A stretch of 64,000 nucleotides of DNA, taken from the NCBI RefSeq assembly GCF_003967075.1, contig NZ_AP018664.1, positions 4,157,765-4,221,764 of the forward strand, in the 5' to 3' direction. This stretch comes from Sphingobium amiense (GTDB lineage: Bacteria > Pseudomonadota > Alphaproteobacteria > Sphingomonadales > Sphingomonadaceae). Below are positions 15,925 through 24,801 of this stretch, piece by piece (positions within the stretch are counted from its first letter, which is position 1; each line of letters starts with the position of its first letter). The position numbers were made by a program, and so were the translations under genes. The notes under the pieces are model-generated. The model was not told where the DNA came from and searched no databases. It saw only the letters and a list, made by a program, of their open reading frames with translations.

Positions 15925-17085
15925 ATGACTGAACTGACTGCCGTTGACGCCACCATTGTGCCCGCTGAAAAGCCCGCAACCCGTCCGGCCCGCCCCTTCT
16001 TCTCATCCGGTCCCTGCGCCAAGCCTCCGGGCTGGAGCGCCGACAGGCTGAGCGCTGAGTCCCTCGGCCGCTCGCACCGCGCCAAGATCGGCAAGACCCG
16101 CCTCGCCTACTGCATCGACCTGATGCGCGAGCTTCTGAACCTGCCCGACACGCACCGCATCGGCATCGTGCCGGGCAGCGACACCGGCGCCTTCGAAATG
16201 GCGATGTGGACGATGCTGGGCGCGCGCCCGGTGACGACGCTCGCGTGGGAGAGCTTCGGCGAAGGCTGGGTGACGGACGCCGCCAAGCAGCTCAAGCTCG
16301 ACCCCACCGTCATCCGCGCCGACTACGGCCAGCTTCCCGACCTCAGCCAGGTCGATTTCAGCAACGATGTGCTCTTCACCTGGAACGGCACCACGTCGGG
16401 CGTGCGCGTGCCGAACGCCGACTGGATTCCGGAGACACGCGAAGGCCTGACCTTCGCCGACGCGACCAGCGCGGTCTTCGCCTATGAGATCGACTGGACG
16501 AAGATCGACGTCGCCACCTTCTCCTGGCAGAAGGTGCTGGGCGGCGAGGGCGGCCACGGCGTCCTGATCCTCGGCCCCCGCGCGGTCGAGCGGCTCGAAA
16601 CCCACACCCCCGCATGGCCCCTGCCCAAGGTCTTCCGCCTGATGGCGAAGGGCAAGCTCGCCGAAGGCGTGTTCAAGGGCGAGACGATCAACACGCCCTC
16701 CATGCTCGCGGTCGAGGACGCCATCTTCGCGCTCGAATGGGGCAAGTCGCTGGGCGGCCTCAAAGGTCTGATCGCCCGGTCGGACGCCAACGCCGCCGCG
16801 CTCGACAGGATCGTCGCCGACCGCGACTGGCTCGGCCACCTCGCCGCCGATCCCGCCACCCGCTCGAAGACCAGCGTCTGCCTGACGGTCGAGGGCGCGG
16901 ACGAAGCCTTCATCAAGGCGTTCGCCGCTCTCCTCGAAAAGGAAGGCGCGGCCTACGACATCGCGGGCTATCGCGACGCGCCCGCGGGCCTGCGCATCTG
17001 GTGCGGCGCAACCGTCGAGACCGCCGACATCGAAGCGCTCGGGGGCTGGCTCGACTGGGCCTATGCCCAGACCAAGGCTGCCTGA
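15925..17085 (+). CDS. serC: Phosphoserine aminotransferase (alphaproteobacterial type)
   Basis: PLP enzyme that converts 3-phosphohydroxypyruvate to O-phosphoserine in serine synthesis; the family also acts in pyridoxal phosphate synthesis. 386 aa, the longer alphaproteobacterial form. Key parts: [13 protein letters not shown] near the start, [16 protein letters not shown] (about 79-95) and the Schiff-base lysine K203 in [15 protein letters not shown]. It precedes serA on the same strand with a 118-bp gap that holds a REPIN-like pair. The start is the second ATG after AGGAG; the first ATG (15920) is followed at once by TGA. Confidence 0.95.
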   Translation: MTELTAVDATIVPAEKPATRPARPFFSSGPCAKPPGWSADRLSAESLGRSHRAKIGKTRLAYCIDLMRELLNLPDTHRIGIVPGSDTGAFEMAMWTMLGARPVTTLAWESFGEGWVTDAAKQLKLDPTVIRADYGQLPDLSQVDFSNDVLFTWNGTTSGVRVPNADWIPETREGLTFADATSAVFAYEIDWTKIDVATFSWQKVLGGEGGHGVLILGPRAVERLETHTPAWPLPKVFRLMAKGKLAEGVFKGETINTPSMLAVEDAIFALEWGKSLGGLKGLIARSDANAAALDRIVADRDWLGHLAADPATRSKTSVCLTVEGADEAFIKAFAALLEKEGAAYDIAGYRDAPAGLRIWCGATVETADIEALGGWLDWAYAQTKAA

Positions 17086-17095
17086 AACAAACTGC

Positions 17096-17181
17096 GTCAC
17101 CCCGGACCTGATCCGGGGTCCCGCTTCTTCATTCACGCCGCCCGCGACGTAAAGCGGGACCCCGGGTCAAGCCCGGGTGAC
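17096..17181. repeat. REPIN-like pair, repeat family B, copy 1
   Basis: GTCACCCCGGACCTGATCCG and its inverted partner, ending GTCAAGCCCGGGTGAC, flank a short centre; both arms continue into GGGTCCCGCTT or its complement AAGCGGGACCC. It matches the copy at 34036-34118. It sits in the serC-serA gap and could attenuate read-through or protect mRNA ends. Confidence 0.8.
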
Positions 17182-17203
17182 GGTGAAACATAGGATATAA
17201 CCC

Positions 17204-18784
17204 ATGCCCAAAGTCCTCATTTCCGACAAAATGGACCCCCGCGCCGCCGCCATCTTCCGCGAGCGCGGCGTCGAGGTCGACGAAATCACCGGCAAGACCC
17301 CGGACGAACTGAAAGCGATCATCGGCCAGTATGACGGCCTCGCCATCCGGTCCTCGACCAAGGTGACGAAGGACATTCTCGACCACGCCACCAACCTGAA
17401 AGTCATCGGCCGCGCGGGCATCGGCGTCGACAATGTCGACATCCCCGCCGCCTCGGCCAAGGGCGTGATCGTCATGAACACCCCGTTCGGCAACTCTATC
17501 ACCACCGCCGAACACGCCATCGCGCTCATGTTCGCGCTCGCCCGCCAACTTCCCGAAGCGAACGCGCAGACGCAGGCTGGCCTGTGGCCCAAGAACGGCT
17601 TCATGGGCGTCGAAGTCACCGGCAAGACGCTCGGCCTCATCGGCGCGGGCAATATCGGTTCGATCGTCGCCAGCCGCGCTCTCGGCCTCAAGATGAAGGT
17701 CGTCGCGTTCGACCCCTTCCTGACGCCTGAGCGGGCCGTGGAGATGGGCGTCGAAAAGGCCGATCTCGACACGCTGCTGGCGAAGGCCGACTTCATCACG
17801 CTGCACACGCCGCTGACCGACCAGACGCGCAATATCCTGAGCCGCGAAAATCTCGCCAAGACCAAGAAGGGCGTGCGCATCGTCAACTGCGCGCGCGGCG
17901 GCCTGATCGACGAGGCGGCGCTCAAGGACGCACTCGATTCGGGGCAGGTCGCGGGCGCGGCGCTCGACGTGTTCCAGACCGAACCCGCCAAGGAATCGCC
18001 GCTGTTCGGCACGCCGAACTTCATCTGCACCCCGCACCTTGGCGCATCGACCGACGAAGCGCAGGTCAATGTCGCGTTGCAGGTCGCCGAGCAACTGAGC
18101 GACTATCTGCTCGACGGCGGCATCACCAATGCGCTGAACGTCCCCTCGCTCTCCGCCGAGGAAGCGCCCAAGCTCAAGCCCTATATGGCGCTCGCCGAAA
18201 AGCTCGGCAGCATCGTCGGCCAGCTTGAAGGCGACGCCATCCTCGGTGTCGCGGTCGAAGTGGAGGGCCACGCCGCCGAACTCAACCAGAAGCCGATCAC
18301 CGCGGCGGTGCTGGCGGGTCTGATGCGCGTCTATTCCGACACGGTGAACATGGTGAACGCGCCCTTCCTCGCGAAGGAACGCGGCCTCGACGTGCGCGAA
18401 GTGCGCCACGACCGCGAGGGCGACTATCAGACGCTGGTGCGCGTCACCGTCACCACCGAAAATGGCGACAAGTCGGTCGCGGGCACGCTCTTCGGCCACG
18501 CCCAGCCGCGCCTCGTCGAACTGTTCGGCATCAAGGTGGAGGCCGATCTCGACGGCACGATGCTCTACATCGTCAATCAGGACGCGCCCGGTTTCATCGG
18601 CCGCCTCGGTTCGACGCTGGGCGAAGCGTCCGTCAATATCGGCACCTTCCACCTCGGCCGCCGCAATCAGGGCGGCGAAGCGGTGCTGCTGCTCTCGGTC
18701 GACGGCACCGTCACCGAACCGCTGCGCTGGGAAATCTGCAACCTCGCCGGGGTGAAGCAGGTAAAGCTGCTGCGTTTCGCTTAA
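17204..18784 (+). CDS. serA: D-3-phosphoglycerate dehydrogenase
   Basis: First step of serine synthesis, oxidising 3-phosphoglycerate with NAD. 526 aa, the long (type 1) form: substrate/NAD domains at about 1-300, an allosteric-substrate-binding intervening domain at about 310-440, and an ACT domain at the C-terminus (about 455-526, LYIVNQDAPGFIGRLGSTLG) that senses serine in related enzymes. Visible residues: GAGNIG at 147-152, Arg231 in NCARGG and His278 in TPHLGAST. It follows serC and probably shares its transcript. Confidence 0.96.
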   Translation: MPKVLISDKMDPRAAAIFRERGVEVDEITGKTPDELKAIIGQYDGLAIRSSTKVTKDILDHATNLKVIGRAGIGVDNVDIPAASAKGVIVMNTPFGNSITTAEHAIALMFALARQLPEANAQTQAGLWPKNGFMGVEVTGKTLGLIGAGNIGSIVASRALGLKMKVVAFDPFLTPERAVEMGVEKADLDTLLAKADFITLHTPLTDQTRNILSRENLAKTKKGVRIVNCARGGLIDEAALKDALDSGQVAGAALDVFQTEPAKESPLFGTPNFICTPHLGASTDEAQVNVALQVAEQLSDYLLDGGITNALNVPSLSAEEAPKLKPYMALAEKLGSIVGQLEGDAILGVAVEVEGHAAELNQKPITAAVLAGLMRVYSDTVNMVNAPFLAKERGLDVREVRHDREGDYQTLVRVTVTTENGDKSVAGTLFGHAQPRLVELFGIKVEADLDGTMLYIVNQDAPGFIGRLGSTLGEASVNIGTFHLGRRNQGGEAVLLLSVDGTVTEPLRWEICNLAGVKQVKLLRFA

Positions 18785-18796
18785 GCCGACACAAAC

Positions 18797-18832
18797 GCCC
18801 TCTCCCCCAAGGGGAGAGGGTTGGGAGAGGGG
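18797..18832 (+). repeat. REP-like repeat family C, left arm of DUF559 element 2
   Basis: Hairpin CCCTCTCCCC-CAA-GGGGAGAGGG, then the tail TTGGGAGAGGGG. The tail and the following G-run form the Shine-Dalgarno for the GTG start at 18841. Confidence 0.85.
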
Positions 18833-18840
18833 GGGCGACG

Positions 18841-19224
18841 GTGCGACTGGACCCGAAGCTGAAAGAGCGCGCGCGAGCGATGCGCGCCAATCCCACTCCG
18901 GCTGAACAGAAACTTTGGCTCGCCCTGCGCGCCAATCGCTTCGAAAACCGGCAGTTCACGCGCCAGACGATCATCTCGCCCTATATTGTGGACTTCGCTT
19001 CCAAGGCCGCTCGCTTGGTCATCGAAATAGACGGGGATACACATTCCGCCGAAGATCGCTATGACGCCCGGCGAACCGAGTTTTTAGAATCGCTGGGATA
19101 TCATGTGATCCGTTTTGGCAATCCTGACGTGATGGAAAATCTGGAAGGGGTTTTGAGCGTGATTGGAGAGGCCATGCGTAATCCCCTCTCCCAACCCTCT
19201 CCCCTTGGGGGAGAGGGCTTTTAG
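18841..19224 (+). CDS. DUF559 (Vsr-like PD-(D/E)XK) endonuclease, element-borne
   Basis: 127 aa from a GTG start placed 8 bases after the repeat tail. Family features: MRANPTPAEQKLWLALR helix, FTRQTIISPYIVDFASK with the acidic Asp, LVIEIDGDTH (active-site Glu and Asp), and the ESLGYHVIRFGNPDVMENL end. The last 13 or so residues (NPLSQPSPLGGEGF) are read from the right repeat arm. No methyltransferase or mismatch-repair gene is adjacent, so a Vsr-type repair role is not supported by context. The catalytic residues look intact. Confidence 0.86.
   Translation: MRLDPKLKERARAMRANPTPAEQKLWLALRANRFENRQFTRQTIISPYIVDFASKAARLVIEIDGDTHSAEDRYDARRTEFLESLGYHVIRFGNPDVMENLEGVLSVIGEAMRNPLSQPSPLGGEGF
19183..19218 (-). 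repeat. REP-like repeat family C, right arm of DUF559 element 2
   Basis: Exact inverted copy of 18797-18832. On the plus strand its end supplies GGGGGAGAGGG (19207-19217), 8 bases before the hisZ ATG, so the repeat appears to provide the ribosome site of hisZ. Confidence 0.85.
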
Positions 19225-19225
19225 G

Positions 19226-20353
19226 ATGGTCATCCCCCCCGGCCTTCTCCCTGAAGGATTGTCCGACCGCCTGCCGCCGCAGGCCGAAGCATCCGCGCGG
19301 CTGACGCGCCGCGTGCTCGATACCGTCGCCGCGCACGGCTATGAGCGCGTCATGCCCCCGCTCGCCGAGTTTGAGGATACGCTGACGCAGCGTCTCAAAT
19401 CCATGCGTCCGCAGGATCTGGTCCGCGCCGTCGATCCCGTGTCGCAGCGCAGCCTCGCCTTCCGCCCGGACATGACCGCGCAGGTCGGCCGCATCGCCGC
19501 CACCCGCCTTGCCGCCGCGCCGCGCCCCCTGCGCCTGTCCTACGCCGGGCCGGTCATCCGCCAGAAGGCGAGCCAGCTCCGGCCGGAGCGCGAGAAGCTG
19601 CAACTGGGCGCCGAACTCATCGGCACGGACAGCACGGCCGCCGCTGTCGAGATCGTCAATGTCGCGATCGAGGCGCTGCAGGCGGCCGGCGTCACCGGCC
19701 TCACCATCGACTTCACGCTGCCCGACCTCATCGACACGCTCGCCGCCGGGCCGCTGCCGCTCGACGCGCGCGAAGTGGAGGCGGTGCGCACCGAACTCGA
19801 CGCCAAGGATGCAGGCGCGCTCGTCGCGCTCAGCCCGGCGGCGGCGGCTTACCTCCCGCTCATCGAAGCGACCGGACCCTTCCACGCCGCGATGGAGCGC
19901 CTCGAAGCGTTCGACGCCCGCATCGGGGGCGCGCTTGCCAGCCGCATCGCGGGGCTGCGCGCCATCGCAAAGCCTATCGGCTGGGACATCACGCTGACGC
20001 TCGACCCCACCGAGCGGCACGGCTTCGAATTTCAGAACTGGTTCGGCTTCTCGATCTTCGCCGAAGGTTTCATCGGCGAGATCGGGCGCGGCGGCAGCTA
20101 CGCCATCGCCCGCGCGGACGGTGCCGACGAACCGGCGATGGGTTTCTCGCTCTACCCCGATCCGCTGATCGACGCGGGCTTCGGCGGAGAAAGTCCCCGC
20201 CGCATCTTCCTGCCGCTCGGGTCCGATGCTGAGCGGGCGGCGGCGCTGCGGGCCGAAGGCTGGCACACCGTCGCGGCGCTGGCCAACGGCGAGGATGGCG
20301 CGGCGCAGCGCTGCTCGCACTGGCTCGACGGAGATGAAGTGCGCGCCTACTGA
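19226..20353 (+). CDS. hisZ: ATP phosphoribosyltransferase regulatory subunit
   Basis: HisRS paralogue without synthetase activity that is needed by the short form of HisG in the first step of histidine synthesis. 375 aa. The class II synthetase-like core is seen in ERVMPPLAEFEDTL, FRPDMTAQVGRIAATRL (motif 2 region) and LQLGAELIG. The later HisRS signature regions are degenerate and there is no anticodon-binding domain. It is followed on the same strand by purA, after an opposed esterase gene. The ATG at 19226 begins right after the right arm of DUF559 element 2; an upstream in-frame start would be translated through the arm. Confidence 0.92.
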   Translation: MVIPPGLLPEGLSDRLPPQAEASARLTRRVLDTVAAHGYERVMPPLAEFEDTLTQRLKSMRPQDLVRAVDPVSQRSLAFRPDMTAQVGRIAATRLAAAPRPLRLSYAGPVIRQKASQLRPEREKLQLGAELIGTDSTAAAVEIVNVAIEALQAAGVTGLTIDFTLPDLIDTLAAGPLPLDAREVEAVRTELDAKDAGALVALSPAAAAYLPLIEATGPFHAAMERLEAFDARIGGALASRIAGLRAIAKPIGWDITLTLDPTERHGFEFQNWFGFSIFAEGFIGEIGRGGSYAIARADGADEPAMGFSLYPDPLIDAGFGGESPRRIFLPLGSDAERAAALRAEGWHTVAALANGEDGAAQRCSHWLDGDEVRAY

Positions 20354-20375
20354 CGGCGCTTCGTCCCGCTCGCGG

Positions 20376-21269
20376 TCAGCGGACCAGCCGTTTCACCCAA
20401 GCGTCCACGATAGTGGTTCCCGCATAGTCCGGGTCGCCCATCGACCGGTTGATCTGCATATGTCCGCGCAGCCCGCGCCCTTCCAGTGCGTGAATCTCCA
20501 CCGGCGTCCCTGCGGCCCTGAGCGCCGTTGCAAGCGCTTCGGACTGCGCCGTGCCGTCGGCGCGGTCCACATGCAGGATCAGGAAAGCGGGGGCGTTGGG
20601 CATCGTCGCATGGAGCGTAGGCGACAGTGCCTTTTGCCGAGCCGGATCGGCGCCGAACGCCTGCTCATAGGTGCCCGCCATGAAACGCCCGCCCTCCTGC
20701 ATCTGCCGGGGCACGTCATAGGCTGCGCCATCGAGCGGGATGACACCCTTCACGGCGTCGGGTGCAAGGCCTGCATTGGCGAAATAGCGCATGTCCGTGC
20801 CGACCAGCGCCACAAGATGCGCGCCCGCGCTATGGCCCATCAGCACGATCCGCTCCGGATCGAAGCCCAGCGTCCCGGCCTTGCCGCGCAGATAGGCGAT
20901 GGCATCCGCCACATCCTGCGCCTGCTCCTCGACCGTGGCGGCGGGGACCAGGCGGTAATTGATCGACGCAAAGGCGTAGCCAAGGCCGGTATAATGGTCG
21001 ACCTTGGCCGCACCCGTCGCATTGTCTTTGCTGCCGCGTTTCCATCCGCCGCCGTGAACGAAGAGGATCAGGGGCGGTTTCGCGCCCTTGCCGCGCCAGT
21101 AATCGAGCGACTGGAGCGCATCCTTGCCATAGGCCATGGCCTGTGCGCCGGAAGGGGTTTGCTGCCCCTTCTCCATGCGCGCCGCCCATCGTTCGCGCAG
21201 GGTCTTGGCTTCCACCCCGCCCGCCAGCAGCAGGGCGGGGATCAACAACAGGAAAAATCGCCCGCGCAT
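20376..21269 (-). CDS. Alpha/beta hydrolase, exported esterase/lipase type
   Basis: 297 aa with an N-terminal signal peptide (MRGRFFLLLIPALLLAGGVEA, cleavage near 21). The oxyanion motif HGGGW is at 72-76, as in hormone-sensitive-lipase-like carboxylesterases, and the nucleophile elbow GHSAG is at 145-149 with Ser147; the catalytic His is probably in GLRGHMQIN near the C-terminus. The natural ester is unknown. A GAGGAGG ribosome site supports the start. Convergent with hisZ (22 bp apart) and divergent from purA. Confidence 0.88.
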   Translation of the reverse strand: MRGRFFLLLIPALLLAGGVEAKTLRERWAARMEKGQQTPSGAQAMAYGKDALQSLDYWRGKGAKPPLILFVHGGGWKRGSKDNATGAAKVDHYTGLGYAFASINYRLVPAATVEEQAQDVADAIAYLRGKAGTLGFDPERIVLMGHSAGAHLVALVGTDMRYFANAGLAPDAVKGVIPLDGAAYDVPRQMQEGGRFMAGTYEQAFGADPARQKALSPTLHATMPNAPAFLILHVDRADGTAQSEALATALRAAGTPVEIHALEGRGLRGHMQINRSMGDPDYAGTTIVDAWVKRLVR

Positions 21270-21491
21270 CGGTGCCTCCTCGTTTCCGCCATGATCGCCG
21301 GACTGCAGGCCCGCGTGAAGCCGTTAACCTGTATCAAAGTGTAAGAGCCGCTGTCGCCTTGACGCGCCGGGCGCGGGGGGCTAACCCGCGCCGCGCATCA
21401 GGGGACGCGCTGCGTCCCTTTCATCCCACCGGCATGCCGAGTCCCGTCGAAGGGCATGGCCGGTCCGCGCGGCGGGCGGAGGACTGTATCT

Positions 21492-22781
<1,290 letters not shown>

Positions 22782-22812
22782 TATTTTGTTTCAGCTTTGC
22801 TGAAACGGGTCC

Positions 22813-22887
22813 GCACCGGCCCTCTCCCCCACCCGACCACCCAACGCAGTATCATATGGGTGGCCGGGTGGGGGAGAGGGCCGGTGC
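22813..22887. repeat. Long hairpin after purA (family C-like REPIN or terminator)
   Basis: Two arms of about 31 bases, beginning GCACCGGCCCTCTCCCCCAC, are near-perfect inverted repeats around a 13-base centre. The inner GCCCTCTCCCCC matches the start of the family C arms of DUF559 element 2. There is no T-run. Confidence 0.75.
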
Positions 22888-22907
22888 GGCTCTAAACCAA
22901 AGGCAAT

Positions 22908-23090
22908 ATGATGGGTGAGCGTTTCGAACGGCACAAACAGCCCTGGACCGCGGACGAAATCCAGAAGCTGCACACGCTGGCGAAGAAGGGCATGGCCCTG
23001 AAAGCCATCGCCAAGGCGCTCACCCGCAGTGAGGAATCGGTGAAAGTCCGCGCCAAGCAGGACGGGCTTTCCATCGCCAAGCTGCGCTGA
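22908..23090 (+). CDS. Small Myb/SANT-like helix-turn-helix protein
   Basis: 60 aa. The pattern PWTADEIQKLHTLAKKGMALKAIAKALTRSEESVKVRA is a single helix-turn-helix of the SANT/Myb or SANT-like kind (spaced W, L and A residues with a second helix IAKALTRSEESV). Basic overall, so nucleic acid binding is likely. Two adjacent ATG codons at 22908 and 22911 are possible starts. It stands alone after the purA hairpin; partner and target unknown. Confidence 0.75.
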   Translation: MMGERFERHKQPWTADEIQKLHTLAKKGMALKAIAKALTRSEESVKVRAKQDGLSIAKLR

Positions 23091-23151
23091 TCCTGACTCG
23101 ACGGTAGGCGGTCGCCATGCGATGACTGCACGTTCCACAGGGAGGCTACGC

Positions 23152-23733
23152 ATGGCGCTCGACATCCTCGTCCTCTACGGTTCCTACCGCCGCGGCCGCC
23201 TCGGCATCCGGCTCGCCGACTATCTGGTGCGGGGTTTTGAAGGGCTGGGCCACCAGGCGGAACTGGTCGATGCGAAAGCCATCAACCTTCCCATGCTCGA
23301 CCTGCGCTACAGCGACCATGCGGAAGGGCAGGCGCCTGCCGCCATGGCGCGGCTGGCCGAACGCCTGAAGGCCGCCGACGCCTTCGTCTTCGTCGCGGGC
23401 GAATATAATCGCGGCATCCAGCCGGGCCTCAAGAACCTCGTCGACCATTATCTGACCGAATTCGACCGCCGCCCCGCCGCCATCGCCAGCTATTCGATGG
23501 GCCGCTTCGCCGGTGTCAATTCCCACGCCGACTGGACGGTGACGCTTTCCGCCATGGGCATGGCCGTGGTGCCCGAGCGGCTGAGCGTCGGCCAGATCCA
23601 CCAGACGCTCGACGAACAGGCGCAGCCTCAGGGCGAAGGCGGCGCGGCGCTGGAGCGCGGTTTCGCGGGCTTTTCCCGCTCGCTCATCTGGTGGGCGGAG
23701 GCAGCGAAGGCGGCCCGCGATCCTGCTCTGTAA
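23152..23733 (+). CDS. NAD(P)H-dependent FMN reductase
   Basis: 193 aa flavodoxin-like fold. The N-terminal phosphate loop LYGSYRRGRLGIRLA binds FMN phosphate, and the middle FVFVAGEYNRGIQPGLKNLVDHY is the family signature (GEYN). Such enzymes reduce FMN, quinones or chromate with NADPH; the physiological role is unknown. The start is the ATG after AGGGAGGCTACGC; an earlier in-frame ATG at 23122 lacks a ribosome site. Confidence 0.9.
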   Translation: MALDILVLYGSYRRGRLGIRLADYLVRGFEGLGHQAELVDAKAINLPMLDLRYSDHAEGQAPAAMARLAERLKAADAFVFVAGEYNRGIQPGLKNLVDHYLTEFDRRPAAIASYSMGRFAGVNSHADWTVTLSAMGMAVVPERLSVGQIHQTLDEQAQPQGEGGAALERGFAGFSRSLIWWAEAAKAARDPAL

Positions 23734-23811
23734 CTTTTTGTTGCAACGCAGCATGAAGGGAGCATCACGCGGCTTTTAGGCGTTGCGTCTGTCCATCTGC
23801 CGGAGTGCCCC

Positions 23812-24696
23812 ATGATCGTCGATCCCGTCCCCAGTCTCAGCCGCATCGCATCGGAAGTGTGGAAGCCGCTGCTGGGCCTCTTCATATGGGACTGCGCGGT
23901 GACACTGGCCTATTTCGTGCTGCCCTTCCGCGCGCCCTCGCTCCCGCTCACCATCTTCGGCACCGTGCTCGCCCTCTTCCTCGGCTTCCGCTCGAACAGC
24001 GCCTATGCCCGCTGGTGGGAAGCGCGTACGCTCTGGGGTGCGATGATCAACGCCTCGCGCAGCCTGTCGCGCGCCACCCGCAATTTCCTGCCCGATCCCG
24101 ACGCGGTCGAACTCAAGCGCGAGATCGTCAGGCGCCAGATCGCCTATGTGAACGCGCTGCGCTGCCAGCTCCGCCGCCAGCCGATCGGCGAAGATGTGAC
24201 GAAATTCCTCAATGAAGAGGATAAGGGCAAGGCGCTGGCCCGCACCAACCCCGCCAACGGCCTGCTCGACAGCACCGGCCGCCGCATCGCCATCGCGCGG
24301 GCGAAGGGCTGGATCGACAGCATCCAGCAGACGCAGATGGAAGCGGTGCTGGTCGACATCGCCAATGCGCAGGGCGGCATGGAGCGGATCAAGAACACGC
24401 CGCTGCCGGTGCAATATCGCTATCTGCCGACGATCTTTACCCACATCTTCTGCATCGCGCTGCCCATCGGCCTCGTCGAATCGCTGGGGCTGGCGACGCC
24501 GCTCGGTTCGACCGTCGCGGGCCTCATGTTCCTCGCCGTCCTGCGCATCGGCGACGATCTGGTCGATCCCTTCGCCAACACCGTCCACGACAATCCCTTG
24601 AGCGCCATGTGCCGCACGATAGAAATCGACCTGCTCCAGTCGATCGGCGACCCCGCGCCCGATCCGGTCACGCCGGTGCGCGGCGTCCTCTGGTAA
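23812..24696 (+). CDS. Bestrophin-family (UPF0187) membrane channel
   Basis: 294 aa. Bacterial bestrophin homologues form pentameric ion channels in the inner membrane. Hydrophobic segments lie at about 22-45, 47-60, 205-232 and 236-255. Family signatures include FRSNSAYARWWEARTLWG (about 59-76) with the conserved Arg/Trp pair, and the C-terminal DDLVDPFANTVHDNPLSAMC with the acidic cluster typical of bestrophins. A stand-alone gene, followed by a family A repeat. Confidence 0.9.
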   Translation: MIVDPVPSLSRIASEVWKPLLGLFIWDCAVTLAYFVLPFRAPSLPLTIFGTVLALFLGFRSNSAYARWWEARTLWGAMINASRSLSRATRNFLPDPDAVELKREIVRRQIAYVNALRCQLRRQPIGEDVTKFLNEEDKGKALARTNPANGLLDSTGRRIAIARAKGWIDSIQQTQMEAVLVDIANAQGGMERIKNTPLPVQYRYLPTIFTHIFCIALPIGLVESLGLATPLGSTVAGLMFLAVLRIGDDLVDPFANTVHDNPLSAMCRTIEIDLLQSIGDPAPDPVTPVRGVLW

Positions 24697-24699
24697 GGC

Positions 24700-24799
24700 A
24701 ATTCCTCCCCTGCAAGGGGAGGTGGCGCGCGCGGAGCGCGTGACGGAGGGGTGTCACCCTCTCGTCAGGTAAGCACCCCTCCACCACTTCGTGATCCCC
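24700..24799. repeat. REP-like repeat family A, solo copy with partial inverted partner
   Basis: The forward copy (24700-24753) has the hairpin CCTCCCCT-GCA-AGGGGAGG, GTGGC, a second hairpin GCGCGC-GGA-GCGCGT (one G-T pair) and the tail GACGGAGGGGTG. A partial inverted copy at 24775-24799 retains the second hairpin CAC-GAA-GTG and the GGAGGGGT tail. It lies between the convergent bestrophin and symporter genes. No DUF559 gene is inside, so it may be a REPIN or a deleted element. Confidence 0.75.
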
Positions 24800-24801
24800 A
24801 A

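Larger units (their letters stand above)
18797..19218 (+). mobile_element. DUF559 element 2: endonuclease gene between 36-bp perfect inverted arms
   Basis: The unit has a left arm at 18797-18832, a DUF559 gene at 18841-19224 and a right arm at 19183-19218 that is the exact reverse complement of the left over 36 bases. As in element 1, the gene starts just inside the left arm and ends inside or just past the right arm. The arms belong to a different sequence family (C) but share the plan of one hairpin plus a purine-rich tail. It is wedged between serA and hisZ. Confidence 0.72.

Noticed and set aside
24700-24799. Repeat considered as a simple terminator for the bestrophin and symporter genes
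   Set aside because: It has the fixed linkers and tail of family A and two hairpins, and no T-run; better explained as a REP-like repeat, although it could still stop transcription.
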